A stretch of DNA of 64,000 nucleotides from JAJTFW01 sp046330075 (GTDB taxonomy: Bacteria; Bacteroidota; Bacteroidia; AKYH767-A; OLB10). Under the pieces are notes generated by a model. The model made no database searches. It saw only the letters and a list, made by a program, of their open reading frames with translations, and was not told the DNA's origin. The translations under genes and the position numbers were made by a program. The DNA lies in assembly GCA_046330075.1 (NCBI GenBank), contig JAXLTL010000002.1:124001-188000 (forward strand), given 5' to 3'. Below are positions 54,648 through 62,464 of this stretch, in pieces (the stretch's first letter is position 1; each line of letters begins with the position of its first letter).

Positions 54648-55001
54648 CTACCTTGCCGCTGACCTTTCTTCTGGTGAGATAGCAGGGGCTGCAACAGGGG
54701 CTTCGGCTGGTTTTACTTCGGAAACAGGAGGAGACTGAGGTTCGGGAATTTCAGGAGCCTTTGTCGCAGGTTTTACAGGCTCTTCTTCCAGACGTGCCGT
54801 CTTTTCTACTTCGTACATACCCTGACGGATTTCACTTTGCACTCCGTTCATGGCATCTTTGAATTCTCGAATGCCTTTGCCGAGTCCGCGGGCAAGACTG
54901 GGAATATTCTTCGACCCGAAAAAGAGGAGTACGAATAAAAGGATGACGAGCAGTTCTCCACCGCCCAGACTTTCTAGAAATAGTATTATTCCCGGTTGCA
55001 T
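54648..55001 (-). CDS. tatA: Sec-independent protein translocase subunit TatA/E
   Basis: A 117-residue protein with one N-terminal membrane helix (about 14-30, GGGELLVILLFVLLFFGSK), the conserved FG boundary, and an amphipathic helix (about 32-50, IPSLARGLGKGIREFKDAM), followed by an acidic, Pro/Ala/Glu-rich tail. This is TatA/TatE architecture; TatB-like function is less likely given the first-helix GG/E pattern but not excluded. A TACCTTTG element (55006-55013, minus strand) ends four bases before the ATG. Neither tatC nor other tat genes are in the window. Confidence 0.9.
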   Translation of the reverse strand: MQPGIILFLESLGGGELLVILLFVLLFFGSKNIPSLARGLGKGIREFKDAMNGVQSEIRQGMYEVEKTARLEEEPVKPATKAPEIPEPQSPPVSEVKPAEAPVAAPAISPEERSAAR

Positions 55002-55055
55002 GGAGCAAAGGTAGGAGAATCTCTGGTATAGCGGATGAAATCCCGGTGTAGAACT

Positions 55056-56696
55056 TTAATGAACGATGGCGTCAATTTTTTTACCTGTGCAACCATTCGG
55101 CAGGGTGATGTTCAGTAAAAAGCTGAGACTGGGTGCGATATCGGTAATATGGACTTCGTCGGTGTTGTTCCCTGCAGGTATATTCCAGCCAAACCAATAC
55201 AGTGGTACATGTGTGTCATAAGGATAGGGGCTTCCATGAGTGGTTCCTCTCGTCCCGTCGCCACCGTATAATCTGTCGGTCCAGCCCGGTGAATATACAA
55301 ACCATACGTTTCCTGACCGGCCATGGTAATGACCTTTCTGGATGCGATTGCGGAAGAGTTCCGTATACTCTTCGGTTTCGAGATCGCAGGAAGTGAGTGT
55401 TTCGTAAATACCGGTAACGTGATCAAGTGCAAATCGTGCAATCTTTGATTCTACTTCGCAGATATCGCGTTTGTCGGCGAGAATTTTTTCTTCGTTCAGA
55501 TAGACCTGGTCATTGATGAAACAACGGAAGTAATTGTCATTTCCATATTCACCACGCAGAAAACTTTTAACGGTGTCAGCAATCGAAACCGGATTTGTAA
55601 ATCCTGCGTAGAGCTTATGATCCATCATGTGCTTCGGGTTTTCCATGCAGGCATGATCGGCGGTCATGAAGAGCAGGTATTTGCCTTTTCCGATACGACT
55701 GTCGAGGAAGTTCAGGAGATCGGTAAGATCCCGGTCGAGGCGTAAATAGGTGTCTTCTGTTTCCACAGCGTTAGGGCCGAACTGATGGCCTACATAATCG
55801 GTAGAAGAAAAGCTAATGCAGAGAAAGTCGGTAATACTGTCGGCGCCGAGTTGTTCACCCTGAATAGCTGCGAGCGCAAAATCTTTTGTAAGGGTGTTGC
55901 CGAAGGGTGTCCGGCGAACGAGATCGAAGCCCGTTCCTTTCAGCCCCGGAAGATCATGCGGGAAAACCGGTTTTGTTTCGCCAAGGTACATCGATTCATA
56001 CGGTGCATCGTCAGGATCACTTTCGGTATAATAGTCAAGCGGGAGTACGGTTTTCCAGGGTGATGAGAGGTATTCTTCCGGCCATTTTCGTTCATTGAAT
56101 TCAGTAGCCCATCGCGGAAGATCATTTCTGTACCAGGTACTGGTGATAAAATTTCCGGTTTTACCGTCAAACCAATAGGCGGCGTCTGCACTGCGTCCGG
56201 CCGGGAGAATAGCACTTCGGTCTTTGAGTGCAATTCCTATTACTTTGGCTTGCATCTGTGTGCATAGCTGCAACTGATCGGTAATTGTTGTGGTGAGTAA
56301 CCTTCGGGGTGACATCATCCCTTCAATGCCATCCGAACCAACACCCCTTACACTGGTGTCAGAGGTACAGTAAACTGTATCTCCTGCTTTGGTATCATAC
56401 CAATCGTTGCCGGCGATGCCATGATAGGCGGGTGTTGTTCCTGTGTATACACTTGCATGCCCGGGTCCGGTATAAGTAGGCGCGTAGTTGTATTGAGTGT
56501 TGCGGCAATTGTATCCTTCCTTCAGGATACGGCGAAAACCTCCCGTGCCGAACTTGTTCCAGAATCTGGTGACATAATCCGGGCGCATCTGATCCACTAC
56601 AATACCAACTACAATTCTGGGTCGGCCACTTACAGGCGTTTGTGCCGGTGCTGCGAAACAAACAGATAACAGCAGAATGAACAACAGTTTTTTCAT
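55056..56696 (-). CDS. PafA-type alkaline phosphatase (phosphomonoesterase)
   Basis: A 546-residue alkaline-phosphatase-superfamily enzyme with a signal peptide (about 1-19, LLSVCFAAPAQ). The N-terminal VGIVVDQMRPDY carries metal ligands, the nucleophile Thr lies in YTGPGHASVYTG, the Asn in HGIAGNDWYD, and the Lys-Arg pair KDR (in IALKDRSAILPAG) is the phosphate-binding pair seen in PafA of Elizabethkingia. C-terminal metal ligands are in MTADHACMENPKH and GTTHGSPYPYD. It is a periplasmic or secreted monoesterase that releases phosphate. TAGTTTTG (56701-56708) ends four bases before the ATG. It lies about 55 bases upstream of tatA's promoter region but is probably a separate unit. Confidence 0.92.
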   Translation of the reverse strand: MKKLLFILLLSVCFAAPAQTPVSGRPRIVVGIVVDQMRPDYVTRFWNKFGTGGFRRILKEGYNCRNTQYNYAPTYTGPGHASVYTGTTPAYHGIAGNDWYDTKAGDTVYCTSDTSVRGVGSDGIEGMMSPRRLLTTTITDQLQLCTQMQAKVIGIALKDRSAILPAGRSADAAYWFDGKTGNFITSTWYRNDLPRWATEFNERKWPEEYLSSPWKTVLPLDYYTESDPDDAPYESMYLGETKPVFPHDLPGLKGTGFDLVRRTPFGNTLTKDFALAAIQGEQLGADSITDFLCISFSSTDYVGHQFGPNAVETEDTYLRLDRDLTDLLNFLDSRIGKGKYLLFMTADHACMENPKHMMDHKLYAGFTNPVSIADTVKSFLRGEYGNDNYFRCFINDQVYLNEEKILADKRDICEVESKIARFALDHVTGIYETLTSCDLETEEYTELFRNRIQKGHYHGRSGNVWFVYSPGWTDRLYGGDGTRGTTHGSPYPYDTHVPLYWFGWNIPAGNNTDEVHITDIAPSLSFLLNITLPNGCTGKKIDAIVH

Positions 56697-56886
56697 ACTG
56701 CAAAACTAGGAATTTCACAAATGCGGTATTCAGGTCTTTAATTCTATGTGTAAAAAATGACCGGCGTCAGTTTTTAGAAGGAAAATCCTGTAACATTTAT
56801 TACAGTAGTGCCTGCTGCTGTTTTAAGAGGTAAAATATTCATCCGTTTAGTGATGAACGTCATTGAAATCCGATGGGAGGAGGACT

Positions 56887-56894
56887 TACTTTTA
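56887..56894 (+). promoter_or_regulatory. Promoter-like element before the MbnP/MbnH pair
   Basis: TACTTTTA is one base from TAnnTTTG and lies 25 bases before the ATG at 56920. An upstream CTGTAA...TTACAG inverted repeat (56790-56807) might be a regulator site; its protein is unknown. Confidence 0.35.
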
Positions 56895-56919
56895 CCGTAT
56901 AATGCCAAAACAATAAATT

Positions 56920-57639
56920 ATGAGAAAGTGGTGGATATTTGCATTGGTTCCCTTGCTGTTCAGCGCATGTAAAAACGAGGATGAATCGCCGGAACCGGAA
57001 CAAAACAAGGTAACCTTCGGAGTAACATTTGAGCATGATGGTGCAGCCTTGCAATTTGATACTTTGATGTTTCAGCATGCAGCGGGCTATACGATGAGTG
57101 TCTCCAGGTTGCAGTTTTATCTTTCGAATATTCAGCTGATCCGCAGCGACAGCTCCCTGGTCAGTATATCGGACTATCATTTTATTGATGCGAAAGACGC
57201 AGCTACGCAAACATTCTCCTATACACTGCCGGCTACCGGACATTTTATTGGACTTAAAATGCAGATAGGACTCGATTCAGCGCACAATATCACCGACGCA
57301 TTACCGGCATTGATGGAAAATCTCAATATGGCCTGGCCTGAAGTAATGGGCGGTGGTTATCATTTTCTGAAGCTGGAGGGGGAGTTTACCGACTCTACGG
57401 GCAATTATGGTTATGCCATGCACATGGGCACGAATAACTATCTGGTTCAGTGTGTCGTGCCGGCACAATTTGACCTTTCTGCCGGAAATAATACCATTCA
57501 TCTTTCAATGAACGTGAATGAATGGTTTAAGAATCCTTCTGTCTATGATTTTAATATCGATGGAAATTACTCGATGGGAGTTATGGCTGCGATGATGAAA
57601 CTGAAAGCAAATGGAACCGATGTATTTACAAAACAATGA
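56920..57639 (+). CDS. MbnP-like copper-binding lipoprotein
   Basis: A 239-residue lipoprotein (lipobox LLFSAC, Cys17). The mature part has the MbnP-family core: VTFGVTFEHDG, then the loop of LQFYLSNIQLI, IGLKMQIGLD, and the signature MAWPEVMGGGYHFLKLEGE (W139, G144-E155), followed by a His (H168) and a C-terminal NVNEWF segment. In the characterised methanobactin system, MbnP is a periplasmic copper protein in which a Trp is oxidised to kynurenine by MbnH. It overlaps by four bases with an MbnH-like gene, so the pair is clearly functional together. Metal identity is inferred, not shown; there is no methanobactin precursor gene beside it. Confidence 0.85.
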   Translation: MRKWWIFALVPLLFSACKNEDESPEPEQNKVTFGVTFEHDGAALQFDTLMFQHAAGYTMSVSRLQFYLSNIQLIRSDSSLVSISDYHFIDAKDAATQTFSYTLPATGHFIGLKMQIGLDSAHNITDALPALMENLNMAWPEVMGGGYHFLKLEGEFTDSTGNYGYAMHMGTNNYLVQCVVPAQFDLSAGNNTIHLSMNVNEWFKNPSVYDFNIDGNYSMGVMAAMMKLKANGTDVFTKQ

Positions 57640-58697
57640 AAACTAAGTTCACTCTGATAATAGCTGTCTTCCTGCTGGTATATTCCTGCAAGAAAGATAA
57701 CGATAGTTCTTCTGCAAATCCATCGGCTACTCCTTACGCCATGGATATTCCTCCTGGTTTCCCGCCGATGATTGTTCCTGCAGATAATCCGTTAACTGTT
57801 GAAGGAATAGAGCTTGGACATCATCTGTTTTTTGATCCGATTATGTCATCCAACGGAATGAGTTGTTCTTCCTGCCACAATGTTGACAAAGCGTATGCTT
57901 CACCGTATCATATCAATCTGACAGGCGATACTGTTTCTGTCATGTCGCTGGTGAACCTGGGGTTTGAGCAGCATTTTACCTGGACAGGCCGCATTTCTAC
58001 AACGGAAGATGTATGCATGGGTGATTTTGAACCAGAGTTCTTTAATACCAACATGGATACACTGCGAAGCAGGTTGTCGAACAGTGTGAAATATAAAAAT
58101 ATGTTCATGCGGGCCTGGGGAGATAATAATTTTGGAGCCATGTCAGATGATAATCTGAAACATAAAATTGTTAAGTCCATTGGACAATACCTCCGCAGTA
58201 TGGTAAGCTATAATTCCCGTTTTGATCAGTATAGGCGTCATGAAATAAATCTTACACCCAATGAGTTGAATGGTATGGTGATTTATTATACAGAACAGGG
58301 CGACTGCTTCCATTGCCACGACTTTCCGTTTATGACTTCATTGGCAATTACAAATAATGGACTGGACAGTATTCCCGCGGGTTATGATCGCGGATTATTC
58401 AATTTCACAGGTTTGCCGGGCGACGATGGGAAGTTTCTCGTCCCGACATTGCGCAATATTGAACTCACGCCTCCCTATATGCACGATGGCCGTTTTAAAA
58501 CCCTGGAAGAAGTAGTGGAGTTTTACAACAGTGGTGTACACCAGACCTCGCCGAATATTGATCCGATCATGACGAAGGCTGCGAAGAAGTACGGACTTCA
58601 GCTCACACAATATGAAAAACAATGCCTGGTTGATTTTCTGAAGACGTTTACGGATACAAGTTTCATCAATAATCCTTCTTACCAGGCGCCCCATTGA
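57636..58697 (+). CDS. MbnH-like di-haem cytochrome c peroxidase family lipoprotein
   Basis: A 353-residue di-haem protein of the MauG/CcpA superfamily with a lipobox (LLVYSC, Cys18). Two haem c sites are visible: C77-S-S-C80-H81 and C224-F-H-C227-H228. Other family marks are GLEQHFTWTGR-type text near residue 110 (LGFEQHFTWTGR), LRNIELTPPYMHDGRFKTLEEVV and GLQLTQYEKQCLVDFLKTF. It most likely acts on the MbnP-like protein encoded just upstream, oxidising a Trp as MbnH does; ordinary peroxidase activity is the alternative. ATGA overlap with the upstream gene gives translational coupling. Confidence 0.88.
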   Translation: MKTKFTLIIAVFLLVYSCKKDNDSSSANPSATPYAMDIPPGFPPMIVPADNPLTVEGIELGHHLFFDPIMSSNGMSCSSCHNVDKAYASPYHINLTGDTVSVMSLVNLGFEQHFTWTGRISTTEDVCMGDFEPEFFNTNMDTLRSRLSNSVKYKNMFMRAWGDNNFGAMSDDNLKHKIVKSIGQYLRSMVSYNSRFDQYRRHEINLTPNELNGMVIYYTEQGDCFHCHDFPFMTSLAITNNGLDSIPAGYDRGLFNFTGLPGDDGKFLVPTLRNIELTPPYMHDGRFKTLEEVVEFYNSGVHQTSPNIDPIMTKAAKKYGLQLTQYEKQCLVDFLKTFTDTSFINNPSYQAPH

Positions 58698-58711
58698 TCG
58701 TCATCAACTAC

Positions 58712-58743
58712 AAAAGACCACGAGCTCTGCCCGTGGTCTTTTG
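58712..58743 (+). terminator. Rho-independent terminator of the MbnP/MbnH unit
   Basis: AAAAGACCACG (58712-58722) pairs with CGTGGTCTTTT (58732-58742), with a nine-base loop and a short T run. It lies 15 bases after the stop codon. Confidence 0.85.
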
Positions 58744-58760
58744 TGGCATCCTTGAATGTT

Positions 58761-59129
58761 CAACCCCTTCGGGGTTGATGGAAAATCTAAGCTTCATTTA
58801 CACGGCATTTCATGCCATGTTGACAACATTCAACCCCTTCGGGGTTGATGGAAAATCCGAGTCTTATTTACACGGCATTTGATGCCGTGTTGACAACATT
58901 CAACCCCTTCGGGGTTGATGGAAAATCCGAGTCTTATTTACACGGCATTTGATGCCGTGTTGACAACATACAACCCCTTCGGGGTTGATGGAAAATCTAA
59001 GCTTCATTTACACGGCATTTCATGCCGTGTTGACAACATTCAACCCCTTCGGGGTTGATGGAAAATCCGAGTCTTATTTACACGGCATTTGATGCCGTGT
59101 TGACAACATTCAACCCCGACGGGGTTGAA
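58761..59129. repeat. 70-bp tandem repeat, five full units plus a partial one, each with two hairpins
   Basis: Units start at 58761, 58831, 58901, 58971, 59041 and 59111. Each carries the hairpin CAACCCCTTCGGGGTTG and a second one CACGGCATTTGATGCCGTG; units 1 and 4 share the variant spacer TCTAAGCTTCAT, the others TCCGAGTCTTAT. The last copy has changed to CAACCCCGACGGGGTTG, keeping the stem. The regular period and preserved stems suggest amplification of a REP-like unit. No coding frame or spacer sequences are present. Confidence 0.93.
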
Positions 59130-59166
59130 TTCACATAGCCACGAGCGGAGCTCGTGGCTATGTGAA
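59130..59166. other. Perfect 17-bp hairpin at the right end of the 70-bp array
   Basis: TTCACATAGCCACGAGC (59130-59146) is the exact complement of GCTCGTGGCTATGTGAA (59150-59166), with the loop GGA. No T tract follows. Confidence 0.85.
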
Positions 59167-59181
59167 GAAAAGTGCCCCCCC

Positions 59182-59261
59182 CAACCCCGAAGGGGTTGAA
59201 CAAAAAACCCTTCGGGCGTAGCCCGAAGGGAAGTGTATAGGATGTTCAACCCGAAGGGTTG
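59182..59261. repeat. Cluster of three related hairpins (CAACCCC-type)
   Basis: CAACCCCGAAGGGGTTG (59182-59198), CCCTTCGGGC with GCCCGAAGGG (59208-59230) and CAACCCGAAGGGTTG (59247-59261) follow one another, all variants of the stem found in the 70-bp units. They end 16 bases before the pirin stop codon and may help end transcription of that gene. Confidence 0.8.
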
Positions 59262-59277
59262 AGCAGAAGTCTCCAGT

Positions 59278-60153
59278 TTACCCTATCGTCATCGGTACAT
59301 CCATCAGCAGTATCTCCGCATCGGTGGTGGCCTTGATATCGAGTTTGTCCGTGTCCCAGATACCGATTCCGTCGCGTGTTTCTACCGCTTGTCCGTTGAT
59401 GGTCATGTTGCCTTTCAGTACGAAAGCATACACGCCGTTTCCTTTCCTGCGAATTGTATAGTCGGCTCCTTTGTTCGCATCGAATTTTCCAAGGTGGAAC
59501 CAGGCATCCTGATGTATCCACACGCCTGCATCGTTGGGATCCGGTGAGAGGATCTGCTGTAGTTTGTTGTGACGGTCTTTTACATCGAGTGTAATCTGGT
59601 CGTATCTCGGAGTAACATTTTTCTTGTTCGGGAATACCCAGATCTGCAGGAATTTCACAGTCTGATCTTTGTTTTTGTTGTACTCACTGTGCTGAATACC
59701 GGTGCCGGCACTCATCACCTGAATGTCACCGTGTCTGATCACCGCAACATTGCCCATGCTGTCTTTGTGTTCGAGGTCGCCTTCGAGGGGAATGGAGATG
59801 ATCTCCATGTTGTCGTGAGGATGTGTTCCAAAACCCATGCCCGGTGCAACAGTATCGTCGTTGAGGACGCGCAACACACCAAAGTGCATACGGTCGGGAT
59901 TATAGTAGTTGGCGAAACTAAACGTATGTTTCGAGTCGAGCCAGCCGTGATTGGCGTGTCCGCGTGATCCGGCTTTGTGTAAGATGGTATTGGCCATAAT
60001 GGTGGAGTTTTCGTTGGGGAGATGGTTGAAACCGATAATGTCGAGTTCTTTCAGTTCGTCGATGTTGTTTTGTACAACGTGACCCAGCGCAGCGCTGGCT
60101 GCAAACATGCCGGTGCCGAAGAGCCCTTTCTTGAGGAATGATTTGCGATCCAT
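59278..60153 (-). CDS. Pirin family protein with N-terminal export-type signal
   Basis: A 291-residue protein. The ATG at 60151-60153 is chosen because a promoter (TACCTTTG at 60174-60181) lies 20 bases upstream; the longer frame starts before the promoter. The pirin metal site is complete: HPH in GTHPHDNMEIISI, and H and E in AGTGIQHSEYN. The cupin continues to about residue 170 and a C-terminal half follows. Unusually, the protein begins MDRKSFLKKGLFGTGMFAAS, which looks like a twin-arginine-type signal with RK for RR. If exported, it would work outside the cytoplasm. Pirins have quercetinase-like or regulatory roles. A Crp/Fnr gene lies directly upstream in the same direction. Confidence 0.85.
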   Translation of the reverse strand: MDRKSFLKKGLFGTGMFAASAALGHVVQNNIDELKELDIIGFNHLPNENSTIMANTILHKAGSRGHANHGWLDSKHTFSFANYYNPDRMHFGVLRVLNDDTVAPGMGFGTHPHDNMEIISIPLEGDLEHKDSMGNVAVIRHGDIQVMSAGTGIQHSEYNKNKDQTVKFLQIWVFPNKKNVTPRYDQITLDVKDRHNKLQQILSPDPNDAGVWIHQDAWFHLGKFDANKGADYTIRRKGNGVYAFVLKGNMTINGQAVETRDGIGIWDTDKLDIKATTDAEILLMDVPMTIG

Positions 60154-60173
60154 TTCAATTTCTTTTGGTAGGA

Positions 60174-60205
60174 CAAAGGTACATGTGCCTTCGTTCATAT
60201 TCCAA
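60174..60205 (-). promoter_or_regulatory. Promoter of the pirin gene
   Basis: On the minus strand TTG (60203-60205) and TACCTTTG (60174-60181) are 21 bases apart, fitting the phylum's promoter. The -7 element ends 20 bases before the chosen ATG. Confidence 0.6.
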
Positions 60206-60245
60206 TAACTTGCCTTAAGAAAAAATCTTAATCTGGATTAAGTTT

Positions 60246-60812
60246 TCAGCTTTTGGAAAGCATTTTTGAGAAAAACTCAGGGGTGACGCCAATGTACGAG
60301 GCAATGTGTTTCTGTGGCAGTTCGTTGATCAGAGTAGGGTAGCGCTCACAAAATTTCAGGTAACGTTCCTGTGCCGATAAACTCAGATTGTCGATGACCC
60401 GTTGTTGGTTGCTTACCAGGGCATTTTCGGTGAGAATCCGGAAGAATCGTTCAAAGGCGGGTATCTCCTGAAATAACTGTTCCTGTTTTTCTCTGCTAAG
60501 CAGTTGAATCACGGAGTCGGAGGTGGTCTCGATGAAGAGTTGTCCCGGCTTTCCGGTGAAGAGGGAGTAGAGATCGGCGATCCACCAGCCGGCAGGTGCA
60601 AAAGTAATGTTGTGTTCTGTTCCCTGTTTGTCGATGGTATATCCTCTCAGACATCCTTGTTTTACGAAGATGCTGTGTTTACAGATGTCGCCGTCCTGCA
60701 GCAGGAGCTGTTTCTTTCGGATTTTTTTCTCTTCTACGAGCGAAAAGAATCGTTCCGTTTCGCCGGCAGTCAGCGTGATGTATCTGAAGATGTTTTCGAG
60801 TAAGGCTTCCAC
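60246..60812 (-). CDS. Crp/Fnr-family transcriptional regulator
   Basis: A 188-residue regulator from GTG at 60810-60812; a TTG at 60828-60830 is in frame but lies inside a TAGTTTTG promoter-like element. The cNMP-binding-type barrel spans about residues 10-110 (LLLQDGDICKHSIFVKQGCLRGYTID, then IADLYSLFTGKPGQLFIETTSDS), and a short helix-turn-helix lies at the end (LPQKHIASYIGVTPEFFSKML). The C-terminus is typical for the small Bacteroidota members that bind no known effector. The pirin gene follows in the same direction and may be its target. Confidence 0.85.
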   Translation of the reverse strand: MEALLENIFRYITLTAGETERFFSLVEEKKIRKKQLLLQDGDICKHSIFVKQGCLRGYTIDKQGTEHNITFAPAGWWIADLYSLFTGKPGQLFIETTSDSVIQLLSREKQEQLFQEIPAFERFFRILTENALVSNQQRVIDNLSLSAQERYLKFCERYPTLINELPQKHIASYIGVTPEFFSKMLSKS

Positions 60813-60836
60813 AACGATCGTGTGGATCAAAACTAC

Positions 60837-61514
60837 TCAATTTTCGGATGTGAAATCCAGCGTTTTGGAAATCGTCAGCAGGGTTTGCGGGCGACGACTT
60901 GTTTCAAGTATTTGCCACATCATGGTGAGGTCTATTCGCAGACATTTACTGATCATATAGCCGCCTCCAATTGCAATTCGGTTGCGGTCATAAATGGGCG
61001 CGGTAGTATGCAAAAAGAGTTCATTCATCATACTGGTGTACACTGCTCCTTTGATCATCTCTTTTTTATTGAGCGGTGCCTGTATTGAAATCTGATAGCG
61101 GAAACGCAGTAAATTCCGGTTGCTGAAGAAGCGTTCTTCAAAACGATAGCGATGGTTGATGAATAAAGGTCCGGCCTGGTGTTTGAATTGAATTTGTTGG
61201 TGTAGCCTGCGCTCTTCTGAAATCCGTTTGCTGTCGCTGCCAACACGGTAACTTTCATTATGCGCAAAGGCTGCTCCGGCACCGATACTGAGCTGATTGG
61301 GAACAAGCTGATAGTTTAGCGTGGTGCGTGCCAGACCTTGCTCAAGGTCGTTGAATAGCGCGTAGTTGCGGACATTGAGATCGGTGAGGAGGTTGATCCG
61401 GCTGGTAAAGTTTACCTGCAGGTTCAGGCAGTTCCAGTTGCCGATGTCGCTTTTCTGTGCCAGACTAACGGTGAGGCAGAGGAGAAAACCGGAAAGTAAT
61501 AGCGAACGTTTCAT
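60837..61514 (-). CDS. DUF2490-like outer membrane protein
   Basis: A 225-residue protein with a signal peptide (about 1-19, ending SLAQ) and a barrel-like set of alternating strands: LNLQVNFTSRINLLTDLNVR, NHRYRFEERFFSNRNLLRFRYQI and a final IDLTMMWQILE. The GNWNCLNLQ opening and overall length fit the DUF2490 family, whose function is unknown. It overlaps crcB by four bases and ends just before the Crp/Fnr gene. Confidence 0.75.
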   Translation of the reverse strand: MKRSLLLSGFLLCLTVSLAQKSDIGNWNCLNLQVNFTSRINLLTDLNVRNYALFNDLEQGLARTTLNYQLVPNQLSIGAGAAFAHNESYRVGSDSKRISEERRLHQQIQFKHQAGPLFINHRYRFEERFFSNRNLLRFRYQISIQAPLNKKEMIKGAVYTSMMNELFLHTTAPIYDRNRIAIGGGYMISKCLRIDLTMMWQILETSRRPQTLLTISKTLDFTSEN

Positions 61515-61879
61515 TTTCTGATCAGCCAGGCCGCCCAGACTGCCAGCAGACAGGCGATGATGCTGAGCAGTGTATACGCTATCGCCTGGAGATAGTTTCC
61601 GGAGCGCAGCAGATCAAAGGTCTCGAGGGTAAAAGTGGAAAAGGTGCTGAGTCCGCCGCAGAAACCGACCCCAATCAGCAGCCGCTGTTGCTCCCAGGAG
61701 CCCTGACGGAACAACATCAGGCTTACCAGGAATCCAAGGATAGCTGAAGCAAGTACATTGGCAGTAAACGTATGCCAGGGAATGGTGCTTTTCTCCATGC
61801 GGCGAAATACTTCGCTGAGGAGATAACGGGCTACGCTGCCGAGTCCGCCGCCAAGGAATACAAGGAGAAGATTATTCAT
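61511..61879 (-). CDS. crcB: Fluoride channel CrcB (Fluc)
   Basis: A 122-residue, four-helix protein with GGGLGSVARYLLSE, FTANVLASAILGFLVS and GFCGGLSTFSTFTLET, the family signatures. Fluc channels are dual-topology dimers that release cytoplasmic fluoride; a single gene is enough. It overlaps the upstream PAP2 gene by eight bases, so there is no room for a fluoride riboswitch directly in front of it. Confidence 0.95.
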   Translation of the reverse strand: MNNLLLVFLGGGLGSVARYLLSEVFRRMEKSTIPWHTFTANVLASAILGFLVSLMLFRQGSWEQQRLLIGVGFCGGLSTFSTFTLETFDLLRSGNYLQAIAYTLLSIIACLLAVWAAWLIRK

Positions 61880-62462
61880 GTCCTGCAGCTACTTGTTTTG
61901 GAATTGTTACAAGATTACGCATAAAGGTTGAACATACCAGTCCGATTACAAATCCCAGGAATGCCCCGCAGAGTATATCCAGCGGGTAGTGTGCACCAAG
62001 ATAGATCCGGCTGTAGATATTGATGAGCACGAAGGCAATCATCTCTGCACGCAAGGCAATGTATCCTTTGGGCAGCAGCATCATCACAAATACAGCCAGC
62101 GCGGTACTGTTGGCGGCATGTGAACTTACAAAGCCGAAGGAGCCGCCGCATTCGCCGTTTACAAGATGTACCAGATGTTGTATCGCTGGTTCATGACAAG
62201 GTCTGAAACGCTCTGTTGTATTTTTGAGTAGTGTCGAAAGCTGATCACTCATCGTTATCATCGCGGCGATCACGGGAAGGAATTTCCAGGTTTGTTTTCC
62301 GTAGTTGCGATAGATGACGTAGAGGATCCAGATGTAAAAAGGTATCCAGGTAAACTTATAGGCTGCCCAGTAGAAAATAAAGTCGAGTACAGGATCATGC
62401 GCTCCGTTGATGGCTAACAGGGCCTGCGTGTCGAGTTCGTTGAGCCAGCCGGGTAGTTGCAT
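61872..62462 (-). CDS. PAP2-family membrane phosphatase
   Basis: A 196-residue membrane protein with the three phosphatase signatures in order: KNTTERFRP (K..RP), SSHA in FGFVSSHAANS, and SRIYLGAHYPLD (SR..H...D). Five or six helices are likely. Such enzymes act on undecaprenyl pyrophosphate or phosphatidic-acid-type lipids; the exact substrate is not readable. It starts two bases after obgE and overlaps crcB, in an operon obgE-PAP2-crcB-DUF2490. Confidence 0.92.
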   Translation of the reverse strand: MQLPGWLNELDTQALLAINGAHDPVLDFIFYWAAYKFTWIPFYIWILYVIYRNYGKQTWKFLPVIAAMITMSDQLSTLLKNTTERFRPCHEPAIQHLVHLVNGECGGSFGFVSSHAANSTALAVFVMMLLPKGYIALRAEMIAFVLINIYSRIYLGAHYPLDILCGAFLGFVIGLVCSTFMRNLVTIPKQVAAGHE

Positions 62463-62464
62463 GG

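Noticed and set aside
56700..58700. Methanobactin biosynthesis operon
   Set aside because: Only the MbnP/MbnH-like pair is present; no precursor peptide, mbnB, mbnC or TonB receptor gene is adjacent.
58761..59129. CRISPR array
   Set aside because: The 70-bp units are directly contiguous, whole units repeat including the would-be spacers, and no cas gene is in the window.
61880..61900. Fluoride riboswitch before crcB
   Set aside because: crcB overlaps the upstream PAP2 gene by eight bases, leaving no leader, and no riboswitch-like fold was recognised.
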